DNA of 64,000 nt from Curvibacter soli (GTDB taxonomy: Bacteria; Pseudomonadota; Gammaproteobacteria; Burkholderiales; Burkholderiaceae_C): positions 1 through 64,000 of the forward strand of contig NZ_JARGEN010000031.1 in assembly GCF_029211125.1 (NCBI RefSeq), in the 5' to 3' direction. This document shows, piece by piece, positions 1 to 8,743 of the stretch; position 1 is the first letter of the stretch; each line of letters opens with the position of its first letter. The notes beneath the pieces were generated by a model, which saw only the letters and a list, made by a program, of their open reading frames with translations, did not search any database and was not told the origin of the DNA. Both the position numbers and the translations under genes were made by a program.

Positions 1-327
1 CATGCCCGCCATGACGGCCAGCGCAGGGTCTTGGACGCATGCATGCAGGCAATCCGGGCGACGAAATTCAGAAAATCCAATGAGGTGCGGATTCGTTATG
101 GGGTGGTCACGGATTCAGGTTTTTTCCCATGTCTCCTTGTACCCTTTTATGTGTGAGTGACCGCTTTGCCGCAAGGCCGTCGAGTGCCGCTTGTGGCCGG
201 GAAGAAACCTTGCCAGATACCCCGCCGCTGACACAGGCCACGCTCATCAAGAACTGTGGTGTGCATACGCAGCGAGGGAAGGATTCAACTCCATATACAT
301 CAGGCAGCGAAACGAGAAATCGCCCTC
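1..327. other. No gene recognised (left edge)
   Basis: No reading frame here gives a protein I recognise, and the short open frames on both strands look like chance products of high GC. I see no tRNA, terminator or clear promoter. The stretch lies downstream of the leftward TonB-type lipoprotein gene and could hold the end of a gene outside the window. Confidence 0.4.
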
Positions 328-714
328 CTAGTCGGTAGCCGGTCCCGGAGGCGGCGACGCGATGAGAAAGCGAATCGGCACTTCCCGCCAGACCACGGTG
401 CCATCGTCGGCTGTCGGTTTGAATTGCCACTTCCAGACCGTTTCAACAGCCGAGCGGTCAAGCCGTGCATAGCCGCTCGACTGCTTGATCTCTATGGCCG
501 CCGATCGGCCATCCGGCGTGGTTCGTACGCGCAGCAGCACTGTCCCTTGCTCCCCGTTTGCACGCGATTCGGCCGGATAGGGTGCGTTCGGATTGGGCTG
601 CTTCGGCGCCCATTCGCCGGGTTGCGCAGCAGGCGGCATCGCGCAAGCGATCAGCAGCGTGCTGGCCCCGCTCGCAATGAGCGCCTTCCAGATCTGCCGG
701 GGCCGGCTGTTCAT
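328..714 (-). CDS. TonB C-terminal-domain lipoprotein
   Basis: A 128-residue protein. A hydrophobic N-terminus ends in the lipobox-like LIAC, with Cys24 as the likely lipidated residue, so it is probably an envelope lipoprotein. The rest matches the TonB C-terminal fold: a GEQGTVLLRVRTTPDG strand-turn, then IKQSSGYARLD and VWKWQFKP, which parallel the C-terminus of the tonB gene at 55809-56498 in this window. It lacks the proline-rich linker and membrane anchor of a true TonB. The ATG at 714 has a good AGGAGA ribosome site just upstream; an in-frame extension to 813 lacks support. It follows argF in the same direction with a 49-base gap. Function is unknown; energy transduction is possible but unproven. 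Confidence 0.75.
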   Translation of the reverse strand: MNSRPRQIWKALIASGASTLLIACAMPPAAQPGEWAPKQPNPNAPYPAESRANGEQGTVLLRVRTTPDGRSAAIEIKQSSGYARLDRSAVETVWKWQFKPTADDGTVVWREVPIRFLIASPPPGPATD

Positions 715-763
715 CGGATCTCCTGTTTCCTGGTGAAAACGATCGAGTTTTCCGGACGCCCGC

Positions 764-1690
764 TCACCCCACCCGCCCCAACAGCAGGTATTCCATGAGC
801 GCCTTCTGCGCATGCATCCGGTTCTCCGCCTCGTCCCACACCACCGACTGCGGGCCGTCGATCACGTCGGCCTCCACCTCCTCGCCGCGGTGCGCGGGCA
901 GGCAGTGCATGAACAGCGCGTCGGGCCGGGCGGCCTTCATCATCTCGGTATCGACGCACCAGTCGGCGAAGGCCGCCTTGCGCGCCTCGTTCTCGGCCTC
1001 GTAGCCCATGCTGGTCCACACGTCGGTGGTCACCAGGTCGGCGCCGGCGCAGGCCTGCATCGGGTCCTGGAAGACCTTGTAGCTCTCGGACGAACGCACG
1101 CCGGCCACGGCCTGGTCCACCTCGTAGCCGCTGGGCGTGCTCACGTGCACGGTAAAGCCCAGGATCTCGGCGGCCTGCAGCCAGGTGTTGGCCATGTTGT
1201 TGCCGTCGCCCACCCAGGCCACGGTCTTGCCCTGGATGCTGCCGCGGTGCTCGATGTAGGTGAAGATGTCGGCCACGATCTGGCAGGGGTGGAATTCGTT
1301 GGTCAGTCCGTTGATGACGGGCACGCGCGAGTTGGCGGCGAAGCGCTCGATCTTCTCCTGCTCGTAGGTGCGGATCATCACCAGGTCCACCATGCGGCTG
1401 ATGACCTTGGCGCTGTCGTCGATGGGCTCGGCGCGGCCCAGTTGGCTGTCGCCCGTGGTCAGGTGCACCACGCTGCCGCCCAACTGGTACATGCCGGCCT
1501 CGAAGCTCACGCGCGTGCGGGTGCTGGCCTTCTCGAAGATCATGGCCAGCGTGCGGTCGGCCAGCGGGTGGTACTTCTCGTAGGCCTTGAATTTGCGCTT
1601 GATGACCGCCGCGCGCTCGAACAGGTAGGCGTATTCGTCGGCGCTGAAGTCGTTGAACTGGAGGTAGTGGCGGATCGGTGCGGAGGTCAT
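764..1690 (-). CDS. argF: Ornithine carbamoyltransferase
   Basis: Makes citrulline from ornithine and carbamoyl phosphate, a cytoplasmic step of arginine synthesis. The 308-residue protein has the carbamoyl-phosphate loop EKASTRTRVSFE, the HPCQ motif (FHPCQIVAD) and the C-terminal HCLPAHRGEEV motif with the ornithine-side cysteine. Length is normal. I place the start at ATG 1690 (MTSAPIRHYLQ); the in-frame codon four residues upstream is TTG. It lies 28 bases downstream of argD and shares its direction, so argD-argF is a likely two-gene arginine operon. Confidence 0.96.
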   Translation of the reverse strand: MTSAPIRHYLQFNDFSADEYAYLFERAAVIKRKFKAYEKYHPLADRTLAMIFEKASTRTRVSFEAGMYQLGGSVVHLTTGDSQLGRAEPIDDSAKVISRMVDLVMIRTYEQEKIERFAANSRVPVINGLTNEFHPCQIVADIFTYIEHRGSIQGKTVAWVGDGNNMANTWLQAAEILGFTVHVSTPSGYEVDQAVAGVRSSESYKVFQDPMQACAGADLVTTDVWTSMGYEAENEARKAAFADWCVDTEMMKAARPDALFMHCLPAHRGEEVEADVIDGPQSVVWDEAENRMHAQKALMEYLLLGRVG

Positions 1691-1718
1691 GATGCGCGGC
1701 AATGGTGGGGGCGGAAGG

Positions 1719-2927
1719 TCAGGCGGCGGGTTCGGCCAGGAAGGCTTTGACCAGCGGCGCCAGGCGGGCCACGATCTCGTCGGCCTCGGCTTCGGTGAGG
1801 ATGAGCGCCGGCAGCAGGCGCACCACGTTGTCGGCCGTGACCGAGATCAGCAGGCCGGCCTGTTCGGCGGCGCGCTGTATCAGCACGCCGCAGGGCCGCG
1901 CCAGCTCCACGCCGATCATCAGGCCCTGGCCGCGCACCTCGCGCACGCCGGCCACGCCCTCGAACGCATGGCGCAGCGCGGCCTGCAGGTGCGCGCCCAC
2001 GCGCGCGGCGCTGTCCAGCAGCCGGTCTTCTTCCATGATGCGCAGCGTTTCCACGCCGGCGCGCATGGCCAGCGGGTTGCCGCCGAAGGTGCTGCCGTGG
2101 TTGCCCGGCTGCAGCACGCTGGCGGCCCTGGGGCCCGCCACCAGCGCGCCGATGGGCACGCCCGAGCCCAGGCCCTTGGCCAGCGACATCGCGTCGGGCA
2201 GGATGCCGGCCCACTGGTAGGCGAACCACTTGCCGGTGCGGCCTATGCCGCACTGCACCTCGTCGGCCAGCAGCAGCCAGCCGCGTTCGTCGCACAGGGC
2301 GCGCACCTCGCGCAGGTAGTCCGCGCGCATGGGGTGGATGCCGCCTTCACCCTGGATGGTCTCCAGCAGCACGGCGACGATGTTGGGGTTGCCCTCGGTC
2401 TTGTGCTTCAGCGCGGCGATGTCGTTGAGCGGCACGCGCACGAAGCCATCGACCAGCGGCTCGAAGCCCTGCTGGATCTTGGGGTTGCCGGTGGCCGACA
2501 GGGTGGCGATGGAGCGGCCATGGAAGGCGTGCTCGTACACCACGATCTCGGGTCGGGCGACGCCCTTGTCGTGGCCGTACTTGCGCGCGAGCTTGATCGC
2601 GGCTTCGTTGGCCTCCAGCCCGCTGTTGCAGAAGAACGCGCTGGCAAGGCCCGAGATTTCCACCAGTCTGGCCGCCAGTTGTTCCTGGCCTGGCACGTGG
2701 TAGTAGTTGGAGGTGTGGATGAGCTTGGCGATCTGCTCCTGCAGCGCGGGCACGAGCTTCGGGTGGTTGTGGCCCAGCGTGTTGACGGCGATGCCGCCCA
2801 GGCCGTCGAGGTACTGTTTGCCGTTCACGTCCCACACCCATACGCCCTGGCCGTGCGACAGCGCGATCGGCACGCGGCCATAGGTGTTCATGACGTGGGG
2901 CGAGACGGCTTCGATGAAAGCGCTCAT
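1719..2927 (-). CDS. argD: Acetylornithine aminotransferase
   Basis: PLP-dependent fold-type I class III aminotransferase of arginine synthesis, converting N-acetylglutamate semialdehyde to N-acetylornithine, cytoplasmic. The 402-residue protein shows NSGLEANEAAIKLAR for the phosphate-binding region, LLADEVQCGIGRTG, and SLAKGLGSG with the Schiff-base lysine at about Lys251. Length is typical. The ATG at 2927 follows a GGAGAG ribosome site. It is the first gene of the argD-argF pair; a hairpin lies in its upstream region. It could also act on succinyldiaminopimelate, as some family members do. Confidence 0.96.
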   Translation of the reverse strand: MSAFIEAVSPHVMNTYGRVPIALSHGQGVWVWDVNGKQYLDGLGGIAVNTLGHNHPKLVPALQEQIAKLIHTSNYYHVPGQEQLAARLVEISGLASAFFCNSGLEANEAAIKLARKYGHDKGVARPEIVVYEHAFHGRSIATLSATGNPKIQQGFEPLVDGFVRVPLNDIAALKHKTEGNPNIVAVLLETIQGEGGIHPMRADYLREVRALCDERGWLLLADEVQCGIGRTGKWFAYQWAGILPDAMSLAKGLGSGVPIGALVAGPRAASVLQPGNHGSTFGGNPLAMRAGVETLRIMEEDRLLDSAARVGAHLQAALRHAFEGVAGVREVRGQGLMIGVELARPCGVLIQRAAEQAGLLISVTADNVVRLLPALILTEAEADEIVARLAPLVKAFLAEPAA

Positions 2928-2964
2928 GCGGAACTCTCCAAAAAACCAGATGCGGTGTGCGGTT

Positions 2965-2990
2965 GCCCAGGCGTAAAAAACCGCCTGGGC
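2965..2990. promoter_or_regulatory. 9-bp inverted repeat in the argD upstream region
   Basis: GCCCAGGCG and CGCCTGGGC form a perfect 9-bp stem around an 8-base loop with an A/T run, 38 bases before the argD start. On the argD strand another T run (positions 2941-2945 region) follows the stem. It could be a leader hairpin or attenuator-like element of argD, or a protein site. No ribosome-binding or peptide leader evidence was found. Confidence 0.4.
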
Positions 2991-3099
2991 TCGGGTTCAG
3001 CATGGCACGCGGGCTGCTGAACGGCGATTTTAGGCACATCCCCCGGGGCGTTTTTTGACGAATGCGCATCACTGCGATGCGACCGGTTTTCTTTCCCCG

Positions 3100-3113
3100 G
3101 TCTTATATAAGAC
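3100..3113. promoter_or_regulatory. 14-bp perfect palindrome GTCTTATATAAGAC
   Basis: A perfect 14-bp palindrome in the space between divergent argD and the DUF3579 gene. Its AT-rich centre stands out in very GC-rich DNA, so it may be a dimeric regulator's operator overlapping a promoter (a TATAAG element lies within it). I do not assign a regulator. Confidence 0.45.
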
Positions 3114-3190
3114 TGGTAAAATCGCGCTGCTGCGGCGCAACATGGGGCGATCCCCCCCCCTGCGCGGCGGCGCTCACAATCACGCACCCG

Positions 3191-3514
3191 ATGGTTTCCA
3201 ACTCCGCCAAAGAAGTATTCATCCAGGGCCTTACCTGCGACGGAAAGACCTTCCGCCCCAGCGACTGGGCCGAACGCCTGGCCGGCGTGATGAGTGCTTT
3301 CCGCCCCGGCGGAGCCCGGCCTGGCAGCCACCTGAGCTATTCGCCCTGGTGCATTCCCACCACCGTGCATGGCGTCAAGTGCGTCATCGTGCACCCCGAC
3401 CTGCGCGTGCACGAGCCCATGGCGTGGGATTTCGTCATGAATTTCGCCCGCGACAACAACCTGCAGGTCGCCGAAGCCTGCCTGCTGCCCGACGCGGCGG
3501 CGCCCAAGGGCTGA
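3191..3514 (+). CDS. DUF3579 family protein
   Basis: A 107-residue soluble protein with no signal peptide or membrane segment. The pattern FIQGLTCDGKTFRPSDWAER near the start and VKCVIVHPDLRVHEPMAWDF in the middle match the small betaproteobacterial DUF3579 family. Its function is unknown. It is read away from argD, and ends before the rpsT terminator. The start ATG 3191 was preferred to the upstream ATG at 3062 because the family similarity begins here. Confidence 0.8.
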   Translation: MVSNSAKEVFIQGLTCDGKTFRPSDWAERLAGVMSAFRPGGARPGSHLSYSPWCIPTTVHGVKCVIVHPDLRVHEPMAWDFVMNFARDNNLQVAEACLLPDAAAPKG

Positions 3515-3552
3515 GTCCTTTTTTCTTCCCCCGCCGGCGCGCGGACCCCAAC

Positions 3553-3586
3553 AAAAAACCGCCAGGGCTTGGCGCCGTGGCGGTTT
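3553..3586. terminator. Bidirectional intrinsic terminator between DUF3579 gene and rpsT
   Basis: An AAACCGCC / GGCGGTTT stem is flanked by A6 on the left and T3 with further T on the right. On the minus strand it gives a GC stem followed by six T residues, a good terminator for leftward rpsT; it can also serve the rightward DUF3579 gene. Confidence 0.8.
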
Positions 3587-3669
3587 CTTGCTTTGCTGGC
3601 AGCGCACCCGTTGCAAACGGCGGGGCAGGCGCTCAGGCCCGCTCCGGGCTGTGGTGTGGTGCGTGGCGG

Positions 3670-3972
3670 TCAGGCGGCGGCCAGGGCCAGCGCCTTCACC
3701 TTGGAGGCCAGGCGGCTCTTGTCGCGCGCGGCCTTGTTCTTGTGGAAGATGCCCTTGTCGGCGATGGTGTCCACCACGCTCTGGGCCTTGGCGAAGGCTT
3801 CGGTGGCCTTGGCCTTGTCGCCGGTGGCAACGGCCTTCTCGACGTTCTTCACCGCAGTGCGGTACTTGGAGCGCAGCGAGGTGTTGGCTGCGTTGAGCTT
3901 CACGTCCTGGCGGACGCGCTTGCGGCCCGACGCGAGGCGCGGGTTCTTTTTCTTCGGCTTGGTAGATGCCAT
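3670..3972 (-). CDS. rpsT: 30S ribosomal protein S20
   Basis: A 100-residue, lysine- and arginine-rich protein of the small ribosomal subunit that binds 16S rRNA. The N-terminus [19 protein letters not shown] and the helical body with [15 protein letters not shown] and [15 protein letters not shown] are typical of S20 from beta-proteobacteria. The ATG at 3972 is the family start; an open extension to 4041 is not S20. A strong intrinsic terminator lies downstream. It is divergent from murJ, the usual arrangement in this family of bacteria. Confidence 0.97.
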   Translation of the reverse strand: MASTKPKKKNPRLASGRKRVRQDVKLNAANTSLRSKYRTAVKNVEKAVATGDKAKATEAFAKAQSVVDTIADKGIFHKNKAARDKSRLASKVKALALAAA

Positions 3973-4079
3973 GTGTAGGTTCCTTGGTGTTTGGGGATGA
4001 TGCCAGCAAAGCCTTCCATTATAGCTGCGGCGCCCCGGCATGCCCGGCCCGGGGCGGGTGGGCGGCTACACTGCGCCCC

Positions 4080-5645
4080 GTGTCCCTGTTCAAAGCCGCA
4101 TCCACCGTCTCGCTGCTGACGCTCGCCTCGCGCATCACCGGCCTGGCGCGCGAGCTGCTGATGGCCTCGGTTTTTGGCGCCAGCGCCATGACCGACGCCT
4201 TCAACGTCGCGTTCCGCATCCCCAACCTGTTTCGCCGCCTGTTCGCCGAGGGCGCCTTCAGCCAAGCCTTCGTGCCCATGCTCGCGGCCAGCAAGGAGCG
4301 CAGCGGCGAGGCCGCCACCCGGCTGCTGATCGACCGCGTGGCCACCGTGCTGGCCTGGACGCTGCTGGCCACCTGCATAGTCGGCGTGGCCGCCGCGCCG
4401 CTGCTGGTATGGGCCATGGCCAGCGGGCTGCAGCAGGCGCCGCAGGGCTTCGCTGCGGCGGTGGTCATGACGCGCTGGATGTTCCCGTACATCGGCTTCA
4501 TGTCGCTGGTGGCGCTGGCCGCGGGCATCCTCAACACCTGGAGGCGCTTCGCTGTTCCCGCGGCCACGCCGGTACTGCTCAACGCGGCGATGATCGCCGC
4601 CGCCTGGTGGGGCGCGCCCATGCTGGCCGCGCGCGGCGTCCCGCCCATCTACGCCATGGCCGCAGGCGTGATGCTGGGCGGCGTGATGCAGCTCGCGGTG
4701 CAGGTGCCGGCGCTGCTGCGGCTGGGCCTGCTGCCGCGCATCGGCATGACCGGGGCCGCGCTGCGCGAGGCCTGGGGCGACCCTACGGTGCACCGCATCG
4801 TGGCGCTCATGGGCGCGGCGCTGCTGGGCGTGGGCGTGGCGCAGATATCGCTCATCATCAACACGCAGATCGCCTCGCACCTGGAGCCCGGCAGCGTGAG
4901 CTGGCTGGGTTATGCCGACCGGCTGATGGAGTTCCCCACCGCGCTGCTCGGCGTGGCGCTGGGCGTGGTGCTGATGCCGCAGCTCGCGGCGGCGCGCGCC
5001 GCGCGCGACGACGCGCGCTATTCCGACATGCTGGACTGGGGCCTGCGCCTGGTGGTGCTGCTGGCCGTGCCCAGCGCGGCGGCGCTGCTGGTGTTCGCCC
5101 AGCCGCTGGTGGCCACGCTGTACCACTACGGCGCGTTCAGCGCGCGCGACGTGCAGCAGACCACGCTGGCCCTGACGGGCTACGGCGCGGGGCTGCTGGG
5201 GCTGGTGGCCATCAAGGTGCTGGCGCCGGGCTTCTACGCGCGCCAGGACATCCGCACGCCGGTGCGCATCGCCATCTTCGTGCTGGCGGCCACCCAGCTT
5301 TTCAACCTGGCGCTCGTGCCCTGGCTGCGGCACGCGGGGCTGGCGCTGTCCATCGGCCTGGGCGCGCTGCTGAACGCGGGTTGCCTGCTCGTGGGCCTGC
5401 TGCGGCGCGGCAGCTACCGGCCCGCGCCGGGCTGGGGCGCGTTCGCGCTGCAGGTGGCCGTGGCGACGGCGCTGCTGGCCGCGGCCCTGGCCTGGGCCGC
5501 GCACGGCATCGACTGGGTGGGGCTGCGCGGCCAGGCGCTGCGGCGCGCGGGCACGCTGGCGGTGGTGGTCGCGGGCGCGGCGCTGCTGTACTTCGCGGTG
5601 CTGCGGGCGCTGGGGCTGCCGCTGCGGCAATTGCTGCGCCGCTGA
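4080..5645 (+). CDS. murJ: Lipid II flippase MurJ (MVF family)
   Basis: Moves the peptidoglycan precursor lipid II across the inner membrane. The 521-residue protein is almost entirely hydrophobic helices, consistent with about 14 membrane segments, and carries the family N-terminus SLFKAASTVSLLTLASRITG and the motif FRIPNLFRRLFAEGAFSQAF. I chose the GTG at 4080 because this is where family similarity begins; no ATG is near. Divergent from rpsT across about 107 bases. Confidence 0.95.
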   Translation: MSLFKAASTVSLLTLASRITGLARELLMASVFGASAMTDAFNVAFRIPNLFRRLFAEGAFSQAFVPMLAASKERSGEAATRLLIDRVATVLAWTLLATCIVGVAAAPLLVWAMASGLQQAPQGFAAAVVMTRWMFPYIGFMSLVALAAGILNTWRRFAVPAATPVLLNAAMIAAAWWGAPMLAARGVPPIYAMAAGVMLGGVMQLAVQVPALLRLGLLPRIGMTGAALREAWGDPTVHRIVALMGAALLGVGVAQISLIINTQIASHLEPGSVSWLGYADRLMEFPTALLGVALGVVLMPQLAAARAARDDARYSDMLDWGLRLVVLLAVPSAAALLVFAQPLVATLYHYGAFSARDVQQTTLALTGYGAGLLGLVAIKVLAPGFYARQDIRTPVRIAIFVLAATQLFNLALVPWLRHAGLALSIGLGALLNAGCLLVGLLRRGSYRPAPGWGAFALQVAVATALLAAALAWAAHGIDWVGLRGQALRRAGTLAVVVAGAALLYFAVLRALGLPLRQLLRR

Positions 5646-5828
5646 GAGCGCAAACACGTTCTGAGTGCCCGGCATCCGCGCAGCCTGCGCGACGAACTTC
5701 CGCCGCACTACTGAGGTGGCTGCCTGGCGGCGCGTGGACTTCCGCGCCGCTTTCCTGATCTGGCACAGGGCGCGCGCGCATGCCATGCGCAGAATCGGTG
5801 GCCTGTTCGGCCTTCCCGACTCGTGCCT

Positions 5829-6734
5829 ATGCTCCGCTTCCTGCCGCCGGCCGTGCGCGGCGCCATCGCGCTCCTGCTGCTGGTGGCCAATACCTTGTTC
5901 TGGTGCGCACTGCTGTTCCCGCCGGCGCTGCTCAAGCTGGCGCTGCCGCCCGACGGCTGCGGGCACGTCGACCCGCTGCTCAACGCCCTGGCCGCACGCT
6001 GGGTGCGCTGCAACGGGGCCTGGATGCGGCTCATGCAGCCCACCGTGTGGGACATGCAGGGACTGCGGCCCGGCTGCTGGTACCTGGTGAACTGCAACCA
6101 CCAGTCATGGGCGGACATCTTCGTGCTGCAGCGGGCGCTCGACGGCCACATTCCCCTGCTCAAGTTCTTCCTCAAGCAGCAACTGCTCTACGTGCCGGTG
6201 ATCGGGCTGGTCTGGTGGGCGCTCGATTTTCCGTTCATGAAGCGCCATTCGCGCGCAGCCCTGCGCCGCAACCCCATGCTGCGCGACGAGGATCGCGCCA
6301 CCACGCGCCGCGCCTGCGCCAAGTTCGCACGCGTGCCCACCAGCGTGATGAACTTCGCCGAGGGCACGCGCTTCACGCCGGCCAAGCATGCGGCACAGGC
6401 GTCGCCCTACCGCCACCTGCTCAAGCCCAAGGCCGGCGCGCTGGCCCTGGCGTTCGGCGTGCTGGGGTCGCGCTTCGAGGCGCTGGTGGACGCCACCATC
6501 GTCTACCCCGCGGGTGCGCCCACGTTCTGGCAGTTCCTGTGCGGGCGCGTGCCGCGCATCGTGCTGCGCGTGCGCGCGCTGCCCATCGACGCGGCGCTGT
6601 GCGGTGGCGACTACGAGGGCGACCAGGCGTTCCGCACCCGCTTTCACCGCTGGCTTGCGCAAATTTGGGAGGACAAGGACCAGCAGATCGACGCGCTTGT
6701 GCGCGGCGGCGAGGACGCGCTGCATCCCGCGTGA
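5829..6734 (+). CDS. LPLAT-family acyltransferase (YihG-like)
   Basis: A 301-residue membrane-bound acyltransferase of the PlsC-like superfamily. An N-terminal hydrophobic segment at about residues 8-35 is followed by the catalytic NHQSWAD box (H-x4-D, near residue 90) and a downstream NFAEGTRF motif that binds the acyl-acceptor phosphate in this family. Relatives include E. coli YihG, so the substrate is probably a lysophospholipid, but this is inferred. The start is taken at ATG 5829; GTG 5823 is in frame two codons earlier. It stands between murJ and an MBL hydrolase, all rightward. Confidence 0.85.
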   Translation: MLRFLPPAVRGAIALLLLVANTLFWCALLFPPALLKLALPPDGCGHVDPLLNALAARWVRCNGAWMRLMQPTVWDMQGLRPGCWYLVNCNHQSWADIFVLQRALDGHIPLLKFFLKQQLLYVPVIGLVWWALDFPFMKRHSRAALRRNPMLRDEDRATTRRACAKFARVPTSVMNFAEGTRFTPAKHAAQASPYRHLLKPKAGALALAFGVLGSRFEALVDATIVYPAGAPTFWQFLCGRVPRIVLRVRALPIDAALCGGDYEGDQAFRTRFHRWLAQIWEDKDQQIDALVRGGEDALHPA

Positions 6735-6804
6735 CAGCATGGGCGGGCGATAACCGCTATCCTTGGTGCTTCCGCATCTGCCTAACGCCTGCCCGGCGAT
6801 CCCC

Positions 6805-7899
6805 ATGAGCGACGACACCCTGGTAGCCACGCCCCACGCCAAACCCCGACTCGACTATCCCTGCGGCGAGCCGCCCGCACCGGGGCAGGCGCGCGAAGTG
6901 GCGCCCGGCGTGCTGTGGCTGCGCATGCCGCTGCCGTTCGCGCTCGACCACATCAACGTCTATGCCGTGCGCGATGGCGAGCGTGGCGGCGCGCAGGACT
7001 GGGCCGTGTTCGACACCGGCACCCATACGCCGGAAGTGGAGGCGGCCTGGCGCGATCTCTGGGGCGAGGGCGGCGCGCTGGCGCAGGCGAGGGCGGCGCG
7101 GGTCTTCGTCACCCACATGCATCCCGACCACGTCGGCATGGCGGGCGCGCTGGTGCAGCAGTTCTCCGGCCGGCTCTGGATGACGCGGCTCGAATACCTC
7201 AACTGCCGCGTGCTGGCGGCCGATACCGGGCGCCAGGCACCCGAGGAGGGCGTGGCCTTCTACCGCCGCGTCGGCTGGGACGCCGAAGCGCTGGAGGGCT
7301 ACCGCCAGCGTTTCGGTCGCTTCGGCAAGCTCATCCATGCGCTGCCCGAGAGCTTCCGCCGCCTGCACGACGGCGAGGTGCTGCAAATCGGCGGCCACAC
7401 TTGGCGCGTGGTGGTGGGCCGCGGCCATTCGCCCGAGCATGCGTGCTTTTACTGCCCGGAACTGCGGCTCTTCATCTCGGGTGACCAGGTGCTGCCGCGC
7501 ATTTCGTCGAACGTCTCGGTGTTCCCGACCGAGCCCGACGCCGACCCGCTCGGCGAATGGCTGGCCTCGCTCGACAAGCTGCGGCGCGAGGTGCCCGACG
7601 ACGTGCTCGTGCTGCCCGCGCACAACGAGCCGTTCCGCGGCCTGCATGCGCGGCTCGCGGGCCTGGCGCAGAGCCAGCATGCGGCGCTCGACCGCCTGCG
7701 CGCCGCGCTGAGCGAGCAGCCCCGCCGCGCCATCGACGTGTTCGGCGCGCTGTTCAGCCGGCCCATCGGCAACGACGCCCACCTGCTCGGGCTGGCCACG
7801 GGCGAAAGCATCGCCCATTTGAACTACCTCGTGGCGCGCGACGAGGCCATGGTGGAGCAGGATGCGCAGGGCGTGGCCTGGTACCGCGCCGCAGGCTGA
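6805..7899 (+). CDS. MBL-fold metallo-hydrolase
   Basis: A 364-residue soluble protein of the metallo-beta-lactamase fold. The metal motif HMHPDH (HxHxDH) is at about residue 103, followed by a conserved GHSPEHACF histidine, SGDQVLPRIS with the bridging aspartate, and a late PAHNEPF histidine. A C-terminal helical part (from about residue 285) resembles that of LACTB2-like hydrolases. Substrate is unknown; thioester or glutathione-type substrates are possible. It ends just before a hairpin repeat that probably terminates transcription. Confidence 0.88.
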   Translation: MSDDTLVATPHAKPRLDYPCGEPPAPGQAREVAPGVLWLRMPLPFALDHINVYAVRDGERGGAQDWAVFDTGTHTPEVEAAWRDLWGEGGALAQARAARVFVTHMHPDHVGMAGALVQQFSGRLWMTRLEYLNCRVLAADTGRQAPEEGVAFYRRVGWDAEALEGYRQRFGRFGKLIHALPESFRRLHDGEVLQIGGHTWRVVVGRGHSPEHACFYCPELRLFISGDQVLPRISSNVSVFPTEPDADPLGEWLASLDKLRREVPDDVLVLPAHNEPFRGLHARLAGLAQSQHAALDRLRAALSEQPRRAIDVFGALFSRPIGNDAHLLGLATGESIAHLNYLVARDEAMVEQDAQGVAWYRAAG

Positions 7900-7908
7900 T
7901 CGCTCTTC

Positions 7909-7964
7909 TTTTGATAGCTGTAGGCGCTTTATCCATAAGCGCTGGAGCCATTTTTTGCTATGAA
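7909..7964 (+). repeat. Dispersed hairpin repeat, copy 1
   Basis: Layout: TTTTGATAGCTG, then a GCGCTT / AAGCGC hairpin (7924-7942), then a T6 run and CTATGAA. It sits between the convergent ends of the MBL and FecR-domain genes and looks like an intrinsic terminator. The same layout recurs at 11767, 17228, 36354, 50363 and 53034. Confidence 0.75.
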
Positions 7965-7975
7965 GGCAGCAGACC

Positions 7976-8743
7976 TCAGCGCCCAGGCTCGTGCCGCATC
8001 GCCGCCGGGTGGGCGCGACCCGGATGCTCGTCCATGTAGCCGTAGCCGTCCTTCACGCCCTTGCGGCCCAGGATTTGCCAGGCCGTGCGCTGGTCCAGCA
8101 GCGCGGCCAGGGCCTCGATCTCCTCGTCGGTGTGGTTGATCGCTCTGGCCGGCGTGAGCCACATGCCGCCGCGCGGGGTGGGCTCGCCCCAGAACGCCTG
8201 GTGGTACTCGGCCACGCTCTCCACGCGCTCGATGCCGGCCACCATGTCCACCGTGCCGTAGCAGTTGCAGAAGTAGCTGCGGTTGTCCTGGTCGGCGAAC
8301 ACCTCGGCATACACGCCCGTGCCGCGGATGCCCGCCGTCAGCGTGGGCATGGCGATGGTGTGCCGCATGCCGCGCCCCCACACGCTGGCCACCGCGCCGG
8401 TCACCAGCCGCAGCAGGCTCACGGCGTTGAGCGAGCTGCCGCGTTCCACCGCCAGGCGCGAGTTCTGCCGCACGAGGAAGGAGGCATTGCCGATCACGAA
8501 CACCAGGTGCGCCCCGGGCCCCGTCTCCACCATGTCGCCGGTCTGCACCACCTGGTCGCCCAGCAGGCGCGCGCCGTTGAGCAGCGCGTCGCCGCGCAGC
8601 TCCACGATATTGCCGCGCTGCTGCGCCTGCACCGTGGCGGCGCCGCCCAGCGCGGCCCAGCCGGCGGCGGCCCGCAGAAAGCCGCGGCGGCGCAACCAGA
8701 GGACTTCGTCCTCAGCGCGGCTCGCAAGGAGGTGCTGCGTCAT
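7976..8743 (-). CDS. FecR-domain protein with Tat-like signal
   Basis: A 255-residue protein. Residues 17-40 form a twin-arginine-like signal (LRRRGFLRAAAGWAALGG), so export to the periplasm by Tat is likely. Next comes a FecR-type jelly-roll (GDMVETGPGAHLVFVIG, then IAMPTLTAGIRGTGVYAE), a fold used by envelope sensors and structural proteins. A CNCYGTVDM stretch may bind a ligand or form a disulphide. It overlaps the upstream membrane-protein gene by 32 bases, so the two are probably translated together. No cognate FecI sigma gene is nearby, so classical iron sensing is not supported. Confidence 0.8.
   Translation of the reverse strand: MTQHLLASRAEDEVLWLRRRGFLRAAAGWAALGGAATVQAQQRGNIVELRGDALLNGARLLGDQVVQTGDMVETGPGAHLVFVIGNASFLVRQNSRLAVERGSSLNAVSLLRLVTGAVASVWGRGMRHTIAMPTLTAGIRGTGVYAEVFADQDNRSYFCNCYGTVDMVAGIERVESVAEYHQAFWGEPTPRGGMWLTPARAINHTDEEIEALAALLDQRTAWQILGRKGVKDGYGYMDEHPGRAHPAAMRHEPGR

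Noticed and set aside
1689-3020. 443-residue open frame opposite argF and argD
   Set aside because: It is a GC-driven antisense shadow of two clear enzymes, rich in Ala, Gly, His and Arg, with no domain.
5646-5828. Possible small gene between murJ and the acyltransferase
   Set aside because: The open frame here has no start or domain; only upstream sequence of the acyltransferase is plausible.
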